From the NCBI RefSeq assembly GCF_009730915.1, contig NC_052480.1, forward strand, positions 22,580,419 through 22,644,418: 64,000 nt of DNA, read 5' to 3'. A model generated the notes under the pieces. That model searched no databases. It saw nothing but the letters and a program-made list of their open reading frames with translations, and was not told the DNA's origin. The DNA is from Dioscorea cayenensis subsp. rotundata. Lineage: Eukaryota; Streptophyta; Magnoliopsida; Dioscoreales; Dioscoreaceae. Numbering within the stretch: position 1 is the stretch's first letter; every line of letters starts with the position of its first letter. A program made the position numbers and the translations under genes. Of this stretch, positions 47,044 to 58,624 are shown piece by piece.

Positions 47044-49261
47044 GGTGGTAGAAACTAGAAACTAGAAACTAGAAACTAGAAACAGATGAAAGAATAAAGC
47101 TAGAAAAATATGAGAGATGTATTCTGTTTGAGACAAAGGAACCTTTCCTCGTTTTTGCAGAAATGATGCTTTACACTCTGTCAGTTTCTCTGCAGAAAAC
47201 CCCGTGATCTTTTTAGAGAGAGAATGTTTCTCTGTCTTTCTGATTTATATATTTATATATATTTATATATATTAATTTATTTTTTTAAAGATGGATAATT
47301 TAGAGATGTTATTAGATTTTAAATCCATACACTATTTACATGTAGTCATCTGATTGTAATTTGACGATTATAATCATCATAAATAATATAAATTATATTT
47401 TATAATATTATATAACAAGAGATGTACAGTATTTATTTAAACAAATAGTTATTTGATATTGATTTAATGATTTTATGTAAAATGCTACTAAATTATTGTG
47501 TTTGTTAATGATCTAACGACTATAAGTAAAATGTCTAAAAAATAATAATCTAAAGACATCCTAAATTATCATTTCGCTATATATATATTTGAATTATATA
47601 TTTAATTTATTTTTACTATAATTGGAACATGCTGTGATTTTTCTGAATAAAAAATTACAGTATGGCAGGCATGCAGAAAAAAAAAATCATTTTTTTTTCT
47701 TTTGTTTTCCTACTTGTGATCTTTGTTCTCTTTTTTATTTATCTTTTATAAATTCAAAGGGTAGTATTATAATGTACATGGGTACGGTAGAAAGGATTTT
47801 GATCATGCGCTTTTTACAGGGATTATAATAAATGGTGCAGGTTTGTGGAACATGTACATTTGTTGCTTACATGGTACTATTTTATTTTGATTTTTTTTTT
47901 AAAAAAAAAATTAGAGTGTTTTTTCTACTTCTGTTCATTTCGTTCAGTCTTTTTTTTTATCTCAATTTTCTAATGGTTTTAGAGTACCTTAATTTAATTT
48001 TTTTTTTTGAATCCATAAATTTTATTTTATTTTTTTGTTGATCTTTATAAAGGGAGTATTATATGATTTCAATTATTTTTTATGATTTTATTTAAATTTT
48101 CATAAAATTTAAATGTCTTGTACTAGTATGATTCAATATATATATATATATCTGTGTGTGTGTGTGTGTGTGTGCATGCATGTATATTTATGCTGCCATG
48201 CATGCATTTATTTATTATAATCATATTCACATATGTAATTTTTATGAAATTCAAATGTTAAATATTCTCTTAAACGTGGATATTTGCTAATTCAAAGAGG
48301 GAGGGGATGTAGGATTTCAAAAGAGGAGAGAACATGAGTGTGATATATATTGACCAATTTTATTATTTATTATTATTATTATTATTGCACAAATTTTTTA
48401 TTGTTATTAATTTTAAACCAATATGATAAAAATTAAAATAATAAACTAGACATTGAGTATTTGCATTCCAAAATAAAAAATTAAATAGAGCAAAATTAAA
48501 AAAGATAATTTTTTTCAAATATAAAGATTTCACTACTCCATGATAACTTGGATGAGTGAAATAAGAGATGAATAGAGGTATAACACTCCTTCAAACTCCT
48601 CTTCTTTACCTCTCAACTTAACACACATCACCGACCAAACAAGAGGTTAAGTTATTTAAGTGTGTTTTTTTAAACTTTCAAGTACATGTAGACATGGTAA
48701 GCAAGGCTTGTTTAAATTTCACTCATTTATATATTTATATATATAATAGGCCTACTCAATTTTTGCCCAATTTTCAATTAGTAAAATAATTGAAAGTTCA
48801 ATACTAGTGAATGAATCCAAAAATTACAAGATCAAATAAAAATAATTCACCCTAATTATTAGTACCTTGAAACCCAATAAAACAATTGTTAGAATATTTA
48901 TCAATTATATATCTCAAACTGGTCACAAAGGCTTGCATCCAGGGAATAATGCCCAAAATCATGACACAGCCTGGAACCTCCCCTGTTTCTCAGGCTTTTT
49001 ATCCTGAGATTCCAGGACTGAATTAAAACACAAACCTGCAGAGATTCCAAAATCAAATCATGTGAAAGTTACTACTGAGATTTCATCCCCAAACAACAAA
49101 CATATGTTTTCCAAAGTTCCATCAAACATAGTATAAGAAAACACACATACATACATTACATATATACACACAAATATTATTAGTCTCTCACAAAGAGAAC
49201 ACAATGTGCACACAAAAAGACATATCGAGCACACACGATGTTCGTATTTGTGATTTAAAGA
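45932..49261. other. Intergenic, AT-rich
   Basis: Spacer with no gene recognised. It has (ATT)n at 47016-47043, gaaacta repeated about five times at 47050-47083, (TG)n at 48152-48174, (ATT)n at 48370, and a candidate MITE at 47294-47570. Confidence 0.75.
47294..47570. mobile_element. Candidate MITE, about 277 bp
   Basis: The left end gataatttagagatgttatt is inverted at the right end as aatctaaagacatcctaaattatc, matching over about 25 bp with a few differences. The interior is AT-rich and non-coding. The target duplication is not clear. Confidence 0.55.
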
Positions 49262-51542
49262 TCACTGAATGATTTGGGGTCCTGGCATCAGCTGTGATGC
49301 GGCCGCGAAGTTGGCAACGGCATCCAAGAGATGTGTTACAGCCTTATCATAGCTCACAAAACCCATGAACCAGAACTCATGCGCATCGGCTGTGATGATC
49401 TGTATGTATTTCTCTGGTGGGTTTTCCTTCAAAGTCACTGGATTGACATTAGCAATCTTCGACAGAGGAATCATGACCTGCTCAATGAAATATATTAAAA
49501 TTTATGGTTATTAGAGTTCATTTGATCTGTTCGAGTTATATATGAACCTGAACATTGAATCAAACATGGCACTTGCTTGAGACTCAACTATGCCTTAATT
49601 CATAAATATTATCTCTCTTCTTATGATGCTCTTTCAACACATTTCTTCGTAGTAGAAAAAAAGACATGAATGACATTATGAATTCAAGATTGAGAAACAG
49701 CTTTTTTTTACGAGTAACATCGAAAAGTTTATAAAACAAGAAATGCAGAATATATATTGATAAAGATAGAAACATAAATACGAATAAAAAAAATCAGCTG
49801 ACCTTATAGTAACTCCATGTTTCCTGGCCAGAGGGAGCGGTGAATGATAGAGGGCGGTCACTGCAGAAGGCAACGTGCATTGTAGAAAGATAGAGCGTGC
49901 CAGCAACAGGTCCGGTTGTGGTTGAAAGATAGCAAGCAAAACTCTTCTTCAGCCTCTCGGAAGGGTCAGTCGGGAAAGCCTGCTTGAACAGAGCCTCAAA
50001 CCCGCCTTCGGTTATGGCCTTCACGGTCAAGTTAAGCTTCCCAATTGCGGCATCTGACTTAGATGGTGCTGTTTTCACTTTGATCTCACATCAATTCACA
50101 CATCAGTCAGATTATGAAAATAAACACATCATGCAATAAATATCATCATATGAATAAACACATTACCCTATCTAATGCTACATGACATCAATGATATTCA
50201 ATCTAAGAGCGCGCCGAAACAGAGTAAATACCACTAGTGCTTTTGAAAAAGAATTTAAAACCTATTTGGTCTTTGAACAATAATGTAAGTGAGAGATCTA
50301 ATAAATATCATGCTAAATAAACACATTGCCCTATATAATGCTATTAGAAATCAATGAAACTCAATCTAAGAGCGTCGAAGCAGAGTAAATATCACTAGTG
50401 CTTTTGAAAGAGTCTTTAAGCAATCACACAAGTCAGAGTTCTAGTAAACATCATCATGTATAAACACATGGACCTATACAATGCTATAAGAAATCAATGA
50501 TACTCAATCTAAGAGCGCCCAAGCAGAGTAAGTATCACTAGTGCTTTTGAAATAGTTTATAAGCAATCACATAAGTGAGAGTTCTAATAAATATCATCAT
50601 GATTCATGAATAAACACATGGACCTATACAATGCTATAAGAATTCAATGGTACTCAATCTAAGATTGTCCAAGCAGAGTAAATATCACAAGTGCTTTTGA
50701 AAGAGTCTTTAAGCAATAACACAAGTGAGAGTTCTAATAAATATCATCATGAATAAACACATGGACCTATACAATGTCATAAGAAATCAATGATATTCAA
50801 TCTAAGAGTGTCAAAGCAGAGTAAATTTTACTAGTGCTTTTGACAAATGATTTTTAAAGAGTTTTAATGCTATTCAGTCTTTGAGAAATCACATAAAAGA
50901 GAGTTCTTTAACAGTTTCACAACATTAGATTTTTTCCATTCAAATAGTATCAGTATCAAAACAAATCCAGAAATTATCTCCACAATGAACAAATTGGACA
51001 CTAAAATGAACCACAAGAGTTCATAATTTCACATAAACCAAAACATGAGTAACCATAACTAAATCAATCTAAATAATCTCAATATATTCAGATTGGATTC
51101 AAAATTAGGAAAAGAAAGATCAAATTTTTACAGAAAGGAAACTACTTGAAAATCAAAAGCACTCAATCAAACATGAACAACCACAAATCAACCTAATAAA
51201 ACCCTAAAGCGATCAAATTCTACACCAAATCAAACAAAAGAGAGTCAACAAAATCAAGTAATCAGAGAAAGAAAGAGAGAGATTACAGTTGTGCCAAATA
51301 TTGGTGGCAAGTTCATCAGTCTTCTTAGTCCAAGCATTGAAAACATCCAAGATACTCTCCATGGGACTCCCAGCGGGACGCGGCACCGGCTTATGCTCAA
51401 GTACATAGTGATGATCATCACTGCTTCTCGGCGTCCAAAACGCGGCAGCCCTCTGGTTCTCCGGGTGCGCATCCGGCGACGCTGGCGCACCCATAAGCTT
51501 CGTCCCCAGCTTCTCCTCCTCTCCCTCGCTCTTCTTCTCCAT
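49262..51542 (-). CDS. GEM-like GRAM-domain protein, 248 residues (copy 1)
   Basis: Member of the plant GEM-like/FIP1 family (GLABRA2-expression-modulator relatives, ABA-responsive), with a GRAM lipid- or protein-binding domain. Exons on the minus strand: 51542-51287, 50077-49803, 49477-49262 (256+275+216 nt, in phase). The ATG at 51542 opens MEKKSEGEEEKLGTKLMGAP; the five codons further upstream begin with TTG and are not used. After a Pro-rich start comes ESILDVFNAWTKKTDELATN, then LKTAPSK and the GRAM core from about residue 110 (GGFEALFKQAFPTDPSERL, ACYLSTTTGPVAGTLYLS, HVAFCSDRPLSF, SYYKVMIPLSKIANVNP). The end carries EFWFMGFVSYDKAVTHL. Intron 1 (1.2 kb) holds a five-copy tandem repeat. 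The exact cellular role is unknown. A paralogue lies about 4 kb further right on the same strand. Confidence 0.93.
50130..50850. repeat. Five-copy ~145 bp tandem repeat in intron 1 of GEM-like copy 1
   Basis: The words aatctaagag, gcagagtaa, tcactagtgcttttgaaa, gagagttctaataaatatca and acacatggacctatacaatg recur in fixed order. The aatctaag marker lies near 50200, 50363, 50506, 50656 and 50799, giving periods of about 143-163 bp. Confidence 0.9.
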
Positions 51543-51679
51543 TAGATCGAACCTCAAGCTCTCTCTCTCTCGCCCACAAGGTGTTCGATAAAATGCCGCA
51601 AAGAAGAAGAACTAGGCTTCTTCGAGAACGCGGCCGACACGAACACGCGCGTGGCCCGCCGAGATGGTGACACGGTAAC

Positions 51680-52600
51680 AACGCCTGATGATGCATGGAT
51701 TTTTTTTTTCTTTTTCTTTTTTTAATTATTATTTTTAACTGACCAAACTTGAAAAATAGCAAAATTATCTGTCAATTATCATGAATGTTTTTCTTTTAAA
51801 AAAACTTTACTTTTTATTTAGAATAATTGTCGATGTTCGCGGCTTCGCGCAACTTTCTTAATTTAAGTGATCAGTGACATAAAAAAATAAGTCTATCATG
51901 TAACATGCGAAATGATGAGTTTTGGAATTTTTATTGGAGAAATTAATTTAAGATAATATCACAACCCACATTCATTCGTCATAAAAATAATTTATTATTT
52001 TTTTAAAAAAAGTTTGTCAATGTTCTCAAATAGATTATAAAAATAAAAAAAAAAAAAAAAACTTGTGATTTTTTACTTTTCACAAAGTAAAGGGAGAGGT
52101 TTTTTTTTAAAAAAATTTAATGCCATGTGATTTTTAAAATTTATATAAAAAAAAAGAAAAATGGTCAACTGTATTAATTTTTTTTTTGTAGTGAGTAAAA
52201 TTATCAGGGATGCGACTGATGATGCATGGATTGTTTTTTTTTTTCTAATTATTATTTTTAACCGATTAACCCCCTGAAAAATAACAAAATTATATGTCAG
52301 ATGTCTTCTGAAATAGATTATAGAAAAAATTAATTAAAAAAAAATCATTGTGATTTTTGACTTTTCACAATGTAAAAATAGAGGTTTTTTTTTACATTTT
52401 ATGACATGTGATTTTTTATTTTTATAAAAAAAGGGTGAATGGTATAATTTTTTTTTTTGTAGTGAGTAAAATTATCAGGTAAAAAACTGATGATGCATGG
52501 ATTTTTTTTTTCTAATTATTATTTTTAACAGACTAACCCCTGAAAAATAACAAAATTATATGTCAGTTGTCATACATGTCTTTTTCTTTCTTTAAAAAAT
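51680..52600. repeat. Three direct copies of an AT-rich unit upstream of GEM-like copy 1
   Basis: tgatgatgcatggatt, taattattatttttaac and gaaaaata.caaaattat recur at about 51686, 52209 and 52489. The latter two units also share cacaa.gtaaa, gtagtgagtaaaattatca and a T-run. Direct, non-coding, and next to the GEM-like promoter. Confidence 0.8.
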
Positions 52601-52601
52601 A

Positions 52602-52933
52602 GGATAAGTATTCTGAGTCTTGCAAATGTTTCAGTAAAGTATAACGTTGTGCTAGCATACGATTTTTAACGATGTGATCTAAAAACTTATCTCCGGTCAC
52701 ACTCATGGCACGATTTCATGGTTTAGGGGATTGCTTTCCGCGAATGTCTTTGAAGTGGCTTCCAATGGCTCTATAATTGGCCACCTTAGCACTTTCACCG
52801 GAAATAGCTTTTAAACTACGAAATCATGGCATGAGCGACTGGACAAAGTTTCAGATCACATCGTTAAAAAAAAACGTATATGACCACAGTGTTATACGTA
52901 CGAAATATTTGTGGCCACCCGTGATACTTACCC
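52602..52933. mobile_element. MITE with 10-bp target duplication, 332 bp
   Basis: A hairpin-forming element: ggataagtat at the left is inverted as atacttaccc at the right, and internal arms also pair (gtataacgttgtg / cacagtgttatac, aacgatgtgatct / agatcacatcgtt, catggcacgatttcatgg / aaatcatggcatga). A perfect 10-bp direct repeat, ttaaaaaata, flanks it (52592-52601, 52934-52943), again pointing to Mutator-type transposition. No coding capacity. Confidence 0.85.
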
Positions 52934-53137
52934 TTAAAAAATACTTTACTTTTCACTTTTGATTCAGAAGAATAATTGTCAATGTTGTGGAATAGTATAT
53001 ATTATGTGTATATTTTTATAAATTGAAAGATAACTATTTTTTTTTAAAAAAATAGGGGTTTTAATTAAAAATAAGGACTGTTCTCATATGAACATAATAT
53101 TTAATAGCTATATTATATAAAGAGTGGTTAATTTCAG

Positions 53138-53282
53138 AATTTTTTACAGCAGCCGGTGAGTGGAATGACTGATTTGATGTCATCTTTTGTCCCACATCGG
53201 AAAGACCAGAGAAAAATAAAGCAGTTTAATAAATAATATGTAGAATGGTTTAGTGTTACTTGATGATTAATTTTTTTTTTTT
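53138..53282 (+). promoter_or_regulatory. Orphan copy of a 7SL-type Pol III promoter
   Basis: The plant snRNA/7SL upstream element gtcccacatcg lies at 53189-53199. A TATA-like tttaataaata lies 25 bp after its end (53225), the spacing of plant Pol III promoters. The flank from about 53153 (ccggtgagtg.aatga.tgatttgatgt) is homologous to the true 7SL promoter at 54573. After aatatg (53240) the homology ends and no 7SL body follows. A T12 run at 53271 would terminate any transcript after about 25-30 nt. Confidence 0.7.
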
Positions 53283-54556
53283 ATTATTTCTTGTTTTGAC
53301 GCGGTGGAATGGGCGGTGGCATAATTACAATTTATGATTTTTAATAATATTTTTTATATTAAGAATTAATTTGGTGGTGTTTGGTTGATTAAGTGGGAAA
53401 ATTATTTGGACCAAGTGAAGTCATAAAAACAACAAATTTTTTAAAATTTAAAAATAAAAAAAATTATGCTTATTCTTTCTATACATATTGTTATCTGAAT
53501 ATTTTGATTAGTGAAAAAAAAAAACACTTGAGATTAATTTTTTAAAAAATATTAAGTTGGAGATGAATTTTATATTTATTTAAAATAATTAAGTTTGGTT
53601 TAATTATGACTCCAAAAAGATATGAAATAAAAGTTATTATATTGTTTTTGAAAATTTGAATTTAGTGTTTTGATACCCTATTTAGTTATTTTTAATGATC
53701 TATTTGATTTATAGAATCTTACATTACTAAATTAATAAAAATGTGAATAAGTGCGATTTCATTTTGTTAGTTGAGAATCTTATATTATTAATTATAATTT
53801 TACTAAATTTTTTTATTTAATATTTTCTTATTTAATAGTTACCAAATATATCAAAATGTATGTTATATTAAAAAAATAAATTTATAATTTCAAAATATTT
53901 ATTTTTTTATAAATATTATATTTATTGAATTATATATTTTATAAATAATAATATAAAATAAATTATTTATAATTATTAAAATTAATTCTAATAAAAAAGG
54001 GTTTTACCGGTTCAAACTTTAGCTCATACCATGTGAAAGGATAAATGTGTTGAGATATTAAGCTCCAAATTTCTGCATACCATCTGACATGATTTTTTCA
54101 CATTTAATAAAAAATAATAATAAAAAAAATTGTTTCTCATATGTAGAAATGTCAATTGGGCGAAAATTTACCCGGATGTATTCTCAGCCCCTACCCCGAC
54201 CTCATCCTAAACCCAGGCTCAAGGAAAAACTTTCCCTATCCTTTTTCATCACGGGGATTACTCGAGTTCGAAAATTTTTCTGTCCTTAATTTTTTTAACA
54301 TTTATTAAATACATCAAATATATTATCTTGGTGCGGAATCAAGGTTCTCTATCAAGTATTGGGTCGGAGTAAATTGACAACGTTACTCATATGTCAATAA
54401 TATTTAATGATTTATATCATATATGATCTCATTATAAAACTAAAAAACAGTTGCATAAATAGTTGTTTAAAAAAATGAATAAATTTTTTAAAAAAATGAA
54501 TAAACAAACCATGTTTGGATAGGAAAAAAATGCATAAATAGTTGTTTTCTTAATTT

Positions 54557-54674
54557 CTCCAATTTTCAGGGACCGGTGAGTGAAATGAGTGATTTGATGT
54601 TTATATTTAGTCCCACATCGGAAAGAGTGGAGAAAAACAAAGCATTTAAATAAAGAACATGCAAGCAACCTCTC
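54557..54674 (+). promoter_or_regulatory. Pol III-type promoter of the 7SL RNA gene
   Basis: Upstream sequence element agtcccacatcg at 54609-54620, matching the plant consensus RTCCCACATCG, with TATA-like tttaaata at 54645. The gap of 24 bp is the plant Pol III arrangement; Pol II snRNA genes have about ten bases more. Confidence 0.85.
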
Positions 54675-54980
54675 GCCGAGCTTAGTCACGTGAGCTTGTA
54701 ACCCAAGTGGGGGCTTTAAGTGGTTTGGACGGTTCGGTAGGCTACTGGGTCGGGCTCGGTCAGTGCTTCTATTCTGGTCCGCCCGAGCCAAGTTGGGAGT
54801 TGGGCCACGTGGATTGGGCGAAGGCCCAGCCCACTTAGTCTCTAGAGTGGAGGGTAACGCGCAAGGCTGGCTTCACAGAGCAGCGAGTACCTCCCGCTCC
54901 CGACCGTGGCCGGTTAACGAACCGGTGCACAGCTGGCCCATTATGGCCCAGTGAGCTCGTCATTACCGGACTACCACTTT
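54675..54980 (+). ncRNA. 7SL RNA, the RNA of the signal recognition particle
   Basis: Scaffold RNA of the SRP that pauses translation and targets secretory proteins to the ER. The RNA starts about 30 nt after the TATA box with gccgagctt. It holds the Alu-domain pieces gagcttgtaaccc, tgggggc and gctactgggtcgggctcggt, then ttctattctggtcc, gagttgggccacgtggatt and, in the SRP54-binding helix 8 region, gggtaacgcgcaaggctgg followed by cttcacagagcagcga. A T6 run at 54978-54983 is the Pol III terminator. The length of about 305 nt fits plant 7SL. It is the only GC-rich stretch in the surrounding 5 kb. No break is visible and the promoter is intact, so it is probably an active gene. Weak open frames on both strands are shadows. 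Confidence 0.9.
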
Positions 54981-54983
54981 TTT

Positions 54984-55547
54984 ACTTTTTTTTTAATTAT
55001 TTATATTTAATTCTACTTTTTTAAAATGTATATATTTGCATGTGAAAAATGCACGTATATATATATTGTTGGAACACAATTTCATTTTCCCCCTTTTTTT
55101 TAATTTATATCTCGTTTTAATTTTTTTTAATATATATATTATATATTTCAATTAAATGAACAAATTCATGTGAAAAATGCATATATATATATAGGGGTGG
55201 AGCGTCATTTGATGAATTATTATAGTTTTCAAGATGAAAATTTTTTGGGTTAAATTTTAAACAATTTGACTCATCATTTTGGGAGTTCACTAGCTAGTAT
55301 TGACATTTAAAATTTTACCCAACTTATATCATAAATTCACAAAACTTCCATATTATTATTGCCATGATCATAGAAGAAACAAGATAAAACACATGTACAA
55401 TTATAAATTAAGCCATAGTCTTGAAGTTCTCACTCATAACTTCATGCACACAAACACGTACACCAACTCTTCATTATATATATACATCACAAATATACAT
55501 ATTAAAAGCACAAATATGTTACATATAAAACTAAATATAAAAATATA
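54984..55547. other. Short intergenic spacer
   Basis: AT-rich DNA between the 7SL gene and the 3' end of GEM-like copy 2. Nothing recognised. Confidence 0.8.
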
Positions 55548-57224
55548 TTACATCTCTTGTGAAGCCAACCTTGTTGAAACATTATAAGCAAGAGCTTGTT
55601 GAAGTAGTTGATAAGCCTTGTCATAGTTTATGAACCCCATGAACCAGAACTCATGCCCATCCACTGTATCAATCTCTATATACATCTCTCTTGTTGTACT
55701 ACTAATGCTAGTACTAGTAAGAGTCCCATCTAATGTCACTGGATTAGCACTTGCAATCCTTCCCAAAGGTATCATAATCTCAAAACACAAAAAAATTAAA
55801 TAACTTTAATTAGTTATTAAACGCACTTGAAATTACTTTCATAAATAGTCTCAATATATATTTAGTTCTTTAGAATTAATTTTTGGTAGTAAGTAAATGA
55901 TATTATAATTATGTGTACCTTGTAATAAGACCAAAGAAGTTGGCCGGAAGGAGCATTGAAGGAGAGAGGACGCTCACTGCAAAAGGAGACGTGGAGGTCG
56001 GAGATGAAAAGGGTTCCGGCGACGGCGCCGGTGGTGGTTGATAGATAACAAGCAAATGTGTCTTTGAGCTTCTCATTAGGCTTTGTAGGGAATGTTTGTT
56101 TGTAAAGTGATTCAAAGCCTCCTTTTTTTATGGCCTTTACTTTTAGCTTTAACTTATGCCATGCACCCTCCTCCTTTCTTGGTGATGTTTTCACTGAAAC
56201 ACAACAAATTAACACAATATATATATATATATATATAGTGATAAGAGGAAAATATAGGAAGAAAAGAACATATATATAAGATCTAATCTATGTTATATAT
56301 ACTTGCTCATCTAGTCATCTCTTAATTTCTCTCTATTATAGAAAAAAACATATATAGATACGTTCATAACATATTTGTTCCCTTGCACTAGTTTATATAG
56401 GGATATCTTTATATTGAGATAGCTTTATATATTTATATAAAACTTTATATAAACCAAGGAAAATGATATATATATATATATTATCATGTTTCATGAGCGA
56501 ATATGTGGAGGCTAAAACAAGGATATAACATCTTGTAATGTTAGGATCTAACTATTCAAAAAACAATTATATAAAATAGCAATTTGATGAAATAATATAA
56601 CTAGATTAAATGACAAAAGAAAAAAAAAAAATACTTAGCTATGTTAAAGATCCAACTATATATATAATAACATATAGCAGAGACCAGTGGGTAATTATAT
56701 ATATATATATATGTATCATGTATGTATAAATAGATAGATTAAGTAAATTAACAAAAAAGGAAAGCATGCAAGTTCTTAATTTAGAGAAGTTATAATAGAA
56801 TCTTGTAAATATTTTATAAGGAAATCAAGATATACTAAGAAAAAGATATCAAGAATTAACGAATATGATAAAAAGTCTTACATATAGAAAATATTATACA
56901 TTAATATATGAAGATATATAAATGATGATTAAGAAGAGAAAAATATTAAAGAAAAAACATACAATTATGCCAAAGATGGTTGGCAAAATCATGAGCCCTG
57001 AGAGACCAATTGTTGAAAGCTTCCAAGGCATTATCAACACTAGTATGGACGTTGGTCTTGTTCTTTTCCATTTGATCTTCATCAATGAGATGATAAGCAT
57101 AGTACTCTTCATCACACCGGCGAGGACACCACATAACCGCCGTCTGGTTCGCCGGATGTGCCGTTGGCCTCGCCGGAGCACCCATCATGCTTGTCCCCCA
57201 CTTCTCCTCCTCCATCAGTGCCAT
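55548..57224 (-). CDS. GEM-like GRAM-domain protein, 255 residues (copy 2)
   Basis: Second GEM-like/FIP1-family protein. Exons on the minus strand: 57224-56963, 56193-55919, 55778-55548 (262+275+231 nt). The middle exon has exactly the same length and phase as in copy 1, which shows common descent. The start gives MALMEEEKWGTSMMGAPARP; a second Met at codon 4 could also serve. Landmarks are ALEAFNNWSLRAHDFANHLW, LKTSPRKEEG, the GRAM core GGFESLYKQTFPTKPNEKL, ACYLSTTTGAVAGTLFISDL, HVSFCSERPLSF and SYYKIMIPLGRIASANP, then a Ser/Thr-rich insert (LTSTSISSTTREMY) absent from copy 1, and EFWFMGFINYDKAYQLLQQ. The two copies are clearly diverged, so the duplication is not recent. Function is inferred from the family only. 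Confidence 0.93.
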
Positions 57225-57436
57225 AACTACCTTAAAACTTAGGGTTAGGGCTCTTAATTTTTATATTTATATATAAATGAAGAGAAGGGTATAAATGCAT
57301 ATTTGGCATGGATGAATGCGTGCATGTAAGACACGTGGCACATGCATGAAAAATACGTGTCTTGAGTACGTAGTGCGGTGGGTGGTGATGGATATGGAAA
57401 GCTTCATCTTTATCCATTATGTTACATAAGAACTTA

Positions 57437-58621
57437 GGGGGCGTTTGGTTGAATGTAGTTGAAAATGCAGTGGATTTGTATTTACAAATCCTTGGATTTG
57501 ATAATTCAGGAGAGTCAAATCCAGTGTTTGGTTAGATGTATTTGTAATACTAGATTACAGAATATTGTGTTTGGTTGAAGGGATTTGTAAATTTGGATTT
57601 AGAAAACATGTGACTGATTTGATATAATAATTAATATATACATTATAAAATATACATTTAATTTTAAGTAAATATGAATTTAAATTTAAAACATTATTAG
57701 TAATTAATTTAATTAATATAAACTTAATTTATTATAATAAAATATAATATATTAATTATTATTAAAAATAAGTAATATAATATAATAAATCAATTATATA
57801 CTATATTACTAATATTAATTACACTATATTACATTTTATTTAATATTTTTATAAAATATAATTATAGTGTAATTAATATCATGAGTAATTAACATAATTA
57901 ATATATATTTAATTTATTATAATAAAATATCATATATTAATTATTTTTATATTTAATATTTTATAAAATATAATCAATGTAATTAATATCATGAGTAATT
58001 AATATAATTAATATATACTTAATTTATTATAATAAATATAATTTATTAATAATTTATTAAATTAATTAATATAATATAATATATCAATTATATATTATAT
58101 TACTAATATTAATTACACTGTAATTATATTATATTTAATATTTTATAAAATATAATTATAGTGTAATTAATATTATGAGTATATTATATTACTAATATTA
58201 ATTACACTATAATTATATTATATTTAATATTTTATAAAATATAATTATAGTGTAATTAATATTATGAGTATATTTACTATATTATATTACTAATATTAAT
58301 TACACTATAATTATATTATATTTAATATTTTATAAAATATAATTATAGTGTAATTAATATTATGAGTAATTAATATAATAAATATGAATTCAAATTTTAA
58401 ATATTATAAGTAATTAATATAATTAATATATACTTGCATGTGAGGGATTCATTTGGATGGGATTTTGGAATTCGGTCATTTTGGCCGAATTCCATAATCC
58501 CATGACTTTTGAATTCGGAAATACAAAGTAAATTCAAATCCTTTGAAACAAACAAAGGATTTCTCAAATCCAAGGATTTTCAAATCATTTGACTTTCAAA
58601 TCCACTCAAACAAACACCCCC
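57437..58621. mobile_element. Tourist/PIF-Harbinger-type non-autonomous element, 1185 bp
   Basis: Left end gggggcgtttggttgaatg and inverted right end caaacaaacaccccc, with TTA directly repeated at 57434-57436 and 58622-58624, the target duplication typical of PIF/Harbinger. Subterminal tggatttg / caaatcca words recur in both halves. The interior is extremely AT-rich and holds tandem palindromic units. No open frame of note. Confidence 0.8.
57800..58375. repeat. Tandem palindromic AT repeats inside the Tourist-like element
   Basis: Repeated units read actaatattaattacacta, then taattatattatatttaat, then ttttataaaatataattata and gtgtaattaatattatgagt. The second half of each unit is the inverse of the first, so every copy is itself a hairpin. 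At least four partial copies are present. Confidence 0.75.
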
Positions 58622-58624
58622 TTA

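Noticed and set aside
50130-50850. Evenly spaced direct repeats resembling a CRISPR array
   Set aside because: Repeats and intervening parts are all similar to each other with a ~145 bp period, inside a plant intron; it is an ordinary tandem repeat.
54763-54954. Small open frame with LVSRVEGNAQGWLHRAASTS
   Set aside because: It lies wholly inside the 7SL RNA sequence, whose promoter and terminator explain the conservation.
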